15,647 nucleotides of DNA. It comes from Halobacteriales archaeon QH_10_70_21 (GTDB taxonomy: Archaea; Halobacteriota; Halobacteria; Halobacteriales; Haloarculaceae). The position numbers and the translations under genes are program-made. The stretch spans positions 8,120-23,766 of the forward strand of contig PXQM01000013.1 in assembly GCA_003021325.1 (NCBI GenBank). The letters run 5' to 3'. This document shows, piece by piece, positions 14,947 to 15,647 of this stretch. Position 1 is the first letter of the stretch; every line of letters starts with the position of its first letter. The notes under the pieces were generated by a model that was not told the DNA's origin, made no database searches, and was given only the letters and a program-made list of their open reading frames with translations.

Positions 14947-15417
14947 TCACCCGTCGGGCAGCGGCGAGTCGCCCTCGCGGCGGACCGAGGCCACCTCGCT
15001 GGCCTCGATGCCGTCGATTACCGGGTCGGCGTGTAGCTCACGCAGGCAGGCGGCGATTGCCTCCTCGCTTTCGAACTTGCCGACCGCAAAGACCGCGAAC
15101 GGGCCGCTCGTCTCGTAGACGGTGACGAACGCCGAGGTCTCGCGGAGCCGTGCCGTCACCGCCTCGACGGCGGGCAGTCCGACCCGGAGCCGGACGACGA
15201 CCGTCCGGTAGCCCAACTCCTCGCAGTCGACCCGGGCGGTATACCCCCGGACGACGCCGTCCTCCTCGAGCGCCCGGAGCCGTTTCTGGACGCGGGTCGG
15301 CACGGCGTCGACGGATTCGGCGACCGACCGAAGGTCCGCGCGGCCGTCCCGACAGAGCGCGGCGACGAGCCGTGCGTCGAGTCGGGTGTCGGGTTGTCCG
15401 TCGGACTGCTCGGTCAC
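14947..15417 (-). CDS. lrp: Lrp/AsnC-family transcriptional regulator
   Basis: The 156-residue protein has an N-terminal winged helix-turn-helix (about residues 14-60: LDARLVAALCRDGRADLRSVAESV, then RVQKRLRALEEDGVVRGY) and a C-terminal RAM ligand-binding/oligomerisation domain (about 70-146: YRTVVVRLRVG to SEVASVRR). Lrp proteins bind DNA as oligomers and often sense amino acids. The start is GTG 15417 (MTEQSDGQPD), one base after the TAG of the P-II gene, so the two are almost certainly co-transcribed and translationally coupled. A P-II partner and convergent nitrate assimilation genes make a role in nitrogen control likely, but direct regulation of nas is an inference. The symbol denotes the family. 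Confidence 0.9.
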   Translation of the reverse strand: MTEQSDGQPDTRLDARLVAALCRDGRADLRSVAESVDAVPTRVQKRLRALEEDGVVRGYTARVDCEELGYRTVVVRLRVGLPAVEAVTARLRETSAFVTVYETSGPFAVFAVGKFESEEAIAACLRELHADPVIDGIEASEVASVRREGDSPLPDG

Positions 15418-15418
15418 G

Positions 15419-15647
15419 CTACACCGCGGACGTGCCGACCTCGCCGGTCCGAATCTGGTAGGCGTTCTCGACCGGGAGGATGAACCCCTTTCCGTCGCCG
15501 GGTTCGCCGGTCTTGCCTGTCTCCTGGATGGCCTCGGCGACGTCCGCCGCGGGGATGTCCGCGACGACGCACTCGACTTTCACCTTCTGGTGGAGGTCGA
15601 CGCTGTACTCCTCGCCGCGCCACTGGCCCGTCTTGGCGGGCTGGGAG
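15419..15647 (-). CDS. P-II nitrogen regulatory protein (5' end off window)
   Basis: The reverse strand reads 75-76 residues to TAG 15419-15421, the C-terminal two thirds of a GlnB/GlnK-family protein; the N-terminus lies beyond the right edge. The T-loop is present ([16 protein letters not shown]), with Tyr at the position uridylylated in bacterial [21 protein letters not shown] follows, then the nucleotide-binding segment [20 protein letters not shown] and the C-terminal IRTGEVG. P-II proteins bind ATP/ADP and 2-oxoglutarate and control ammonium transport and glutamine synthetase. The next gene, lrp, begins one base after this stop. Whether an amt gene lies upstream, which would favour the name glnK, cannot be seen. 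Confidence 0.93.
   Translation of the reverse strand, partial: SQPAKTGQWRGEEYSVDLHQKVKVECVVADIPAADVAEAIQETGKTGEPGDGKGFILPVENAYQIRTGEVGTSAV

Noticed and set aside
1..15647. CRISPR arrays, tRNA or rRNA genes
   Set aside because: No regularly spaced direct repeats and no cloverleaf or rRNA-like sequence noticed on reading; a dedicated scan was not possible.

Overview
The window looks like a chromosomal stretch of a haloarchaeon (class Halobacteria). The DNA is very GC-rich, the proteins are strongly acidic, several genes start about 25-30 bases after an A/T-rich box (leaderless style), and the content is typical of the group: an archaeal citrate synthase, PyrE, a helix-turn-helix/phosphoribosyltransferase regulator, HemL with a Cys-rich insert, and a ferredoxin-type nitrate assimilation cluster with a P-II/Lrp pair. 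I cannot name the genus.

Layout. (1) 1-449, minus: 5' part of an AstE/aspartoacylase-family gene, diverging from a frameshifted membrane protein gene (554-1382). (2) 1416-5523, plus: citrate synthase, orotate phosphoribosyltransferase, an HTH-phosphoribosyltransferase regulator and an AzgA/NCS2 nucleobase permease, with hairpins between several of them. (3) 5569-7442, plus: an arylsulfotransferase-like membrane-anchored protein broken by one frameshift, then a small glutaredoxin. (4) 7621-8961, minus: hemL, convergent with the glutaredoxin across a strong hairpin. (5) 8962-14758, plus: assimilatory nitrate reductase (nasA), a NarK-type nitrate transporter (nasB) and a ferredoxin-dependent nitrite reductase (nasD). 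(6) 14947-15647, minus: an Lrp/AsnC regulator directly downstream of a P-II gene cut by the window edge, convergent with nasD.

How the genes work together: NasB would import nitrate, NasA reduce it to nitrite and NasD reduce nitrite to ammonium, while P-II and Lrp are plausible sensors and regulators of nitrogen state. The PRTase regulator beside the NCS2 permease suggests a purine-uptake control unit.

The most striking point is damage to both nas enzymes while the transporter between them is intact. nasA lacks the N-terminal part that should carry three of four Fe-S cysteines. Exactly where recognisable NasA begins there is a 55-bp inverted copy (54/55) of a segment about 475 bp further inside the same gene. 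nasA also has an internal deletion near its C-terminus, and nasD has a deletion whose junction carries two tandem GAA-loop hairpins. Two other genes carry one-base shifts in G-runs. This could be gene decay by template switching and deletion, or assembly error in a GC-rich genome; the sequence alone cannot decide.
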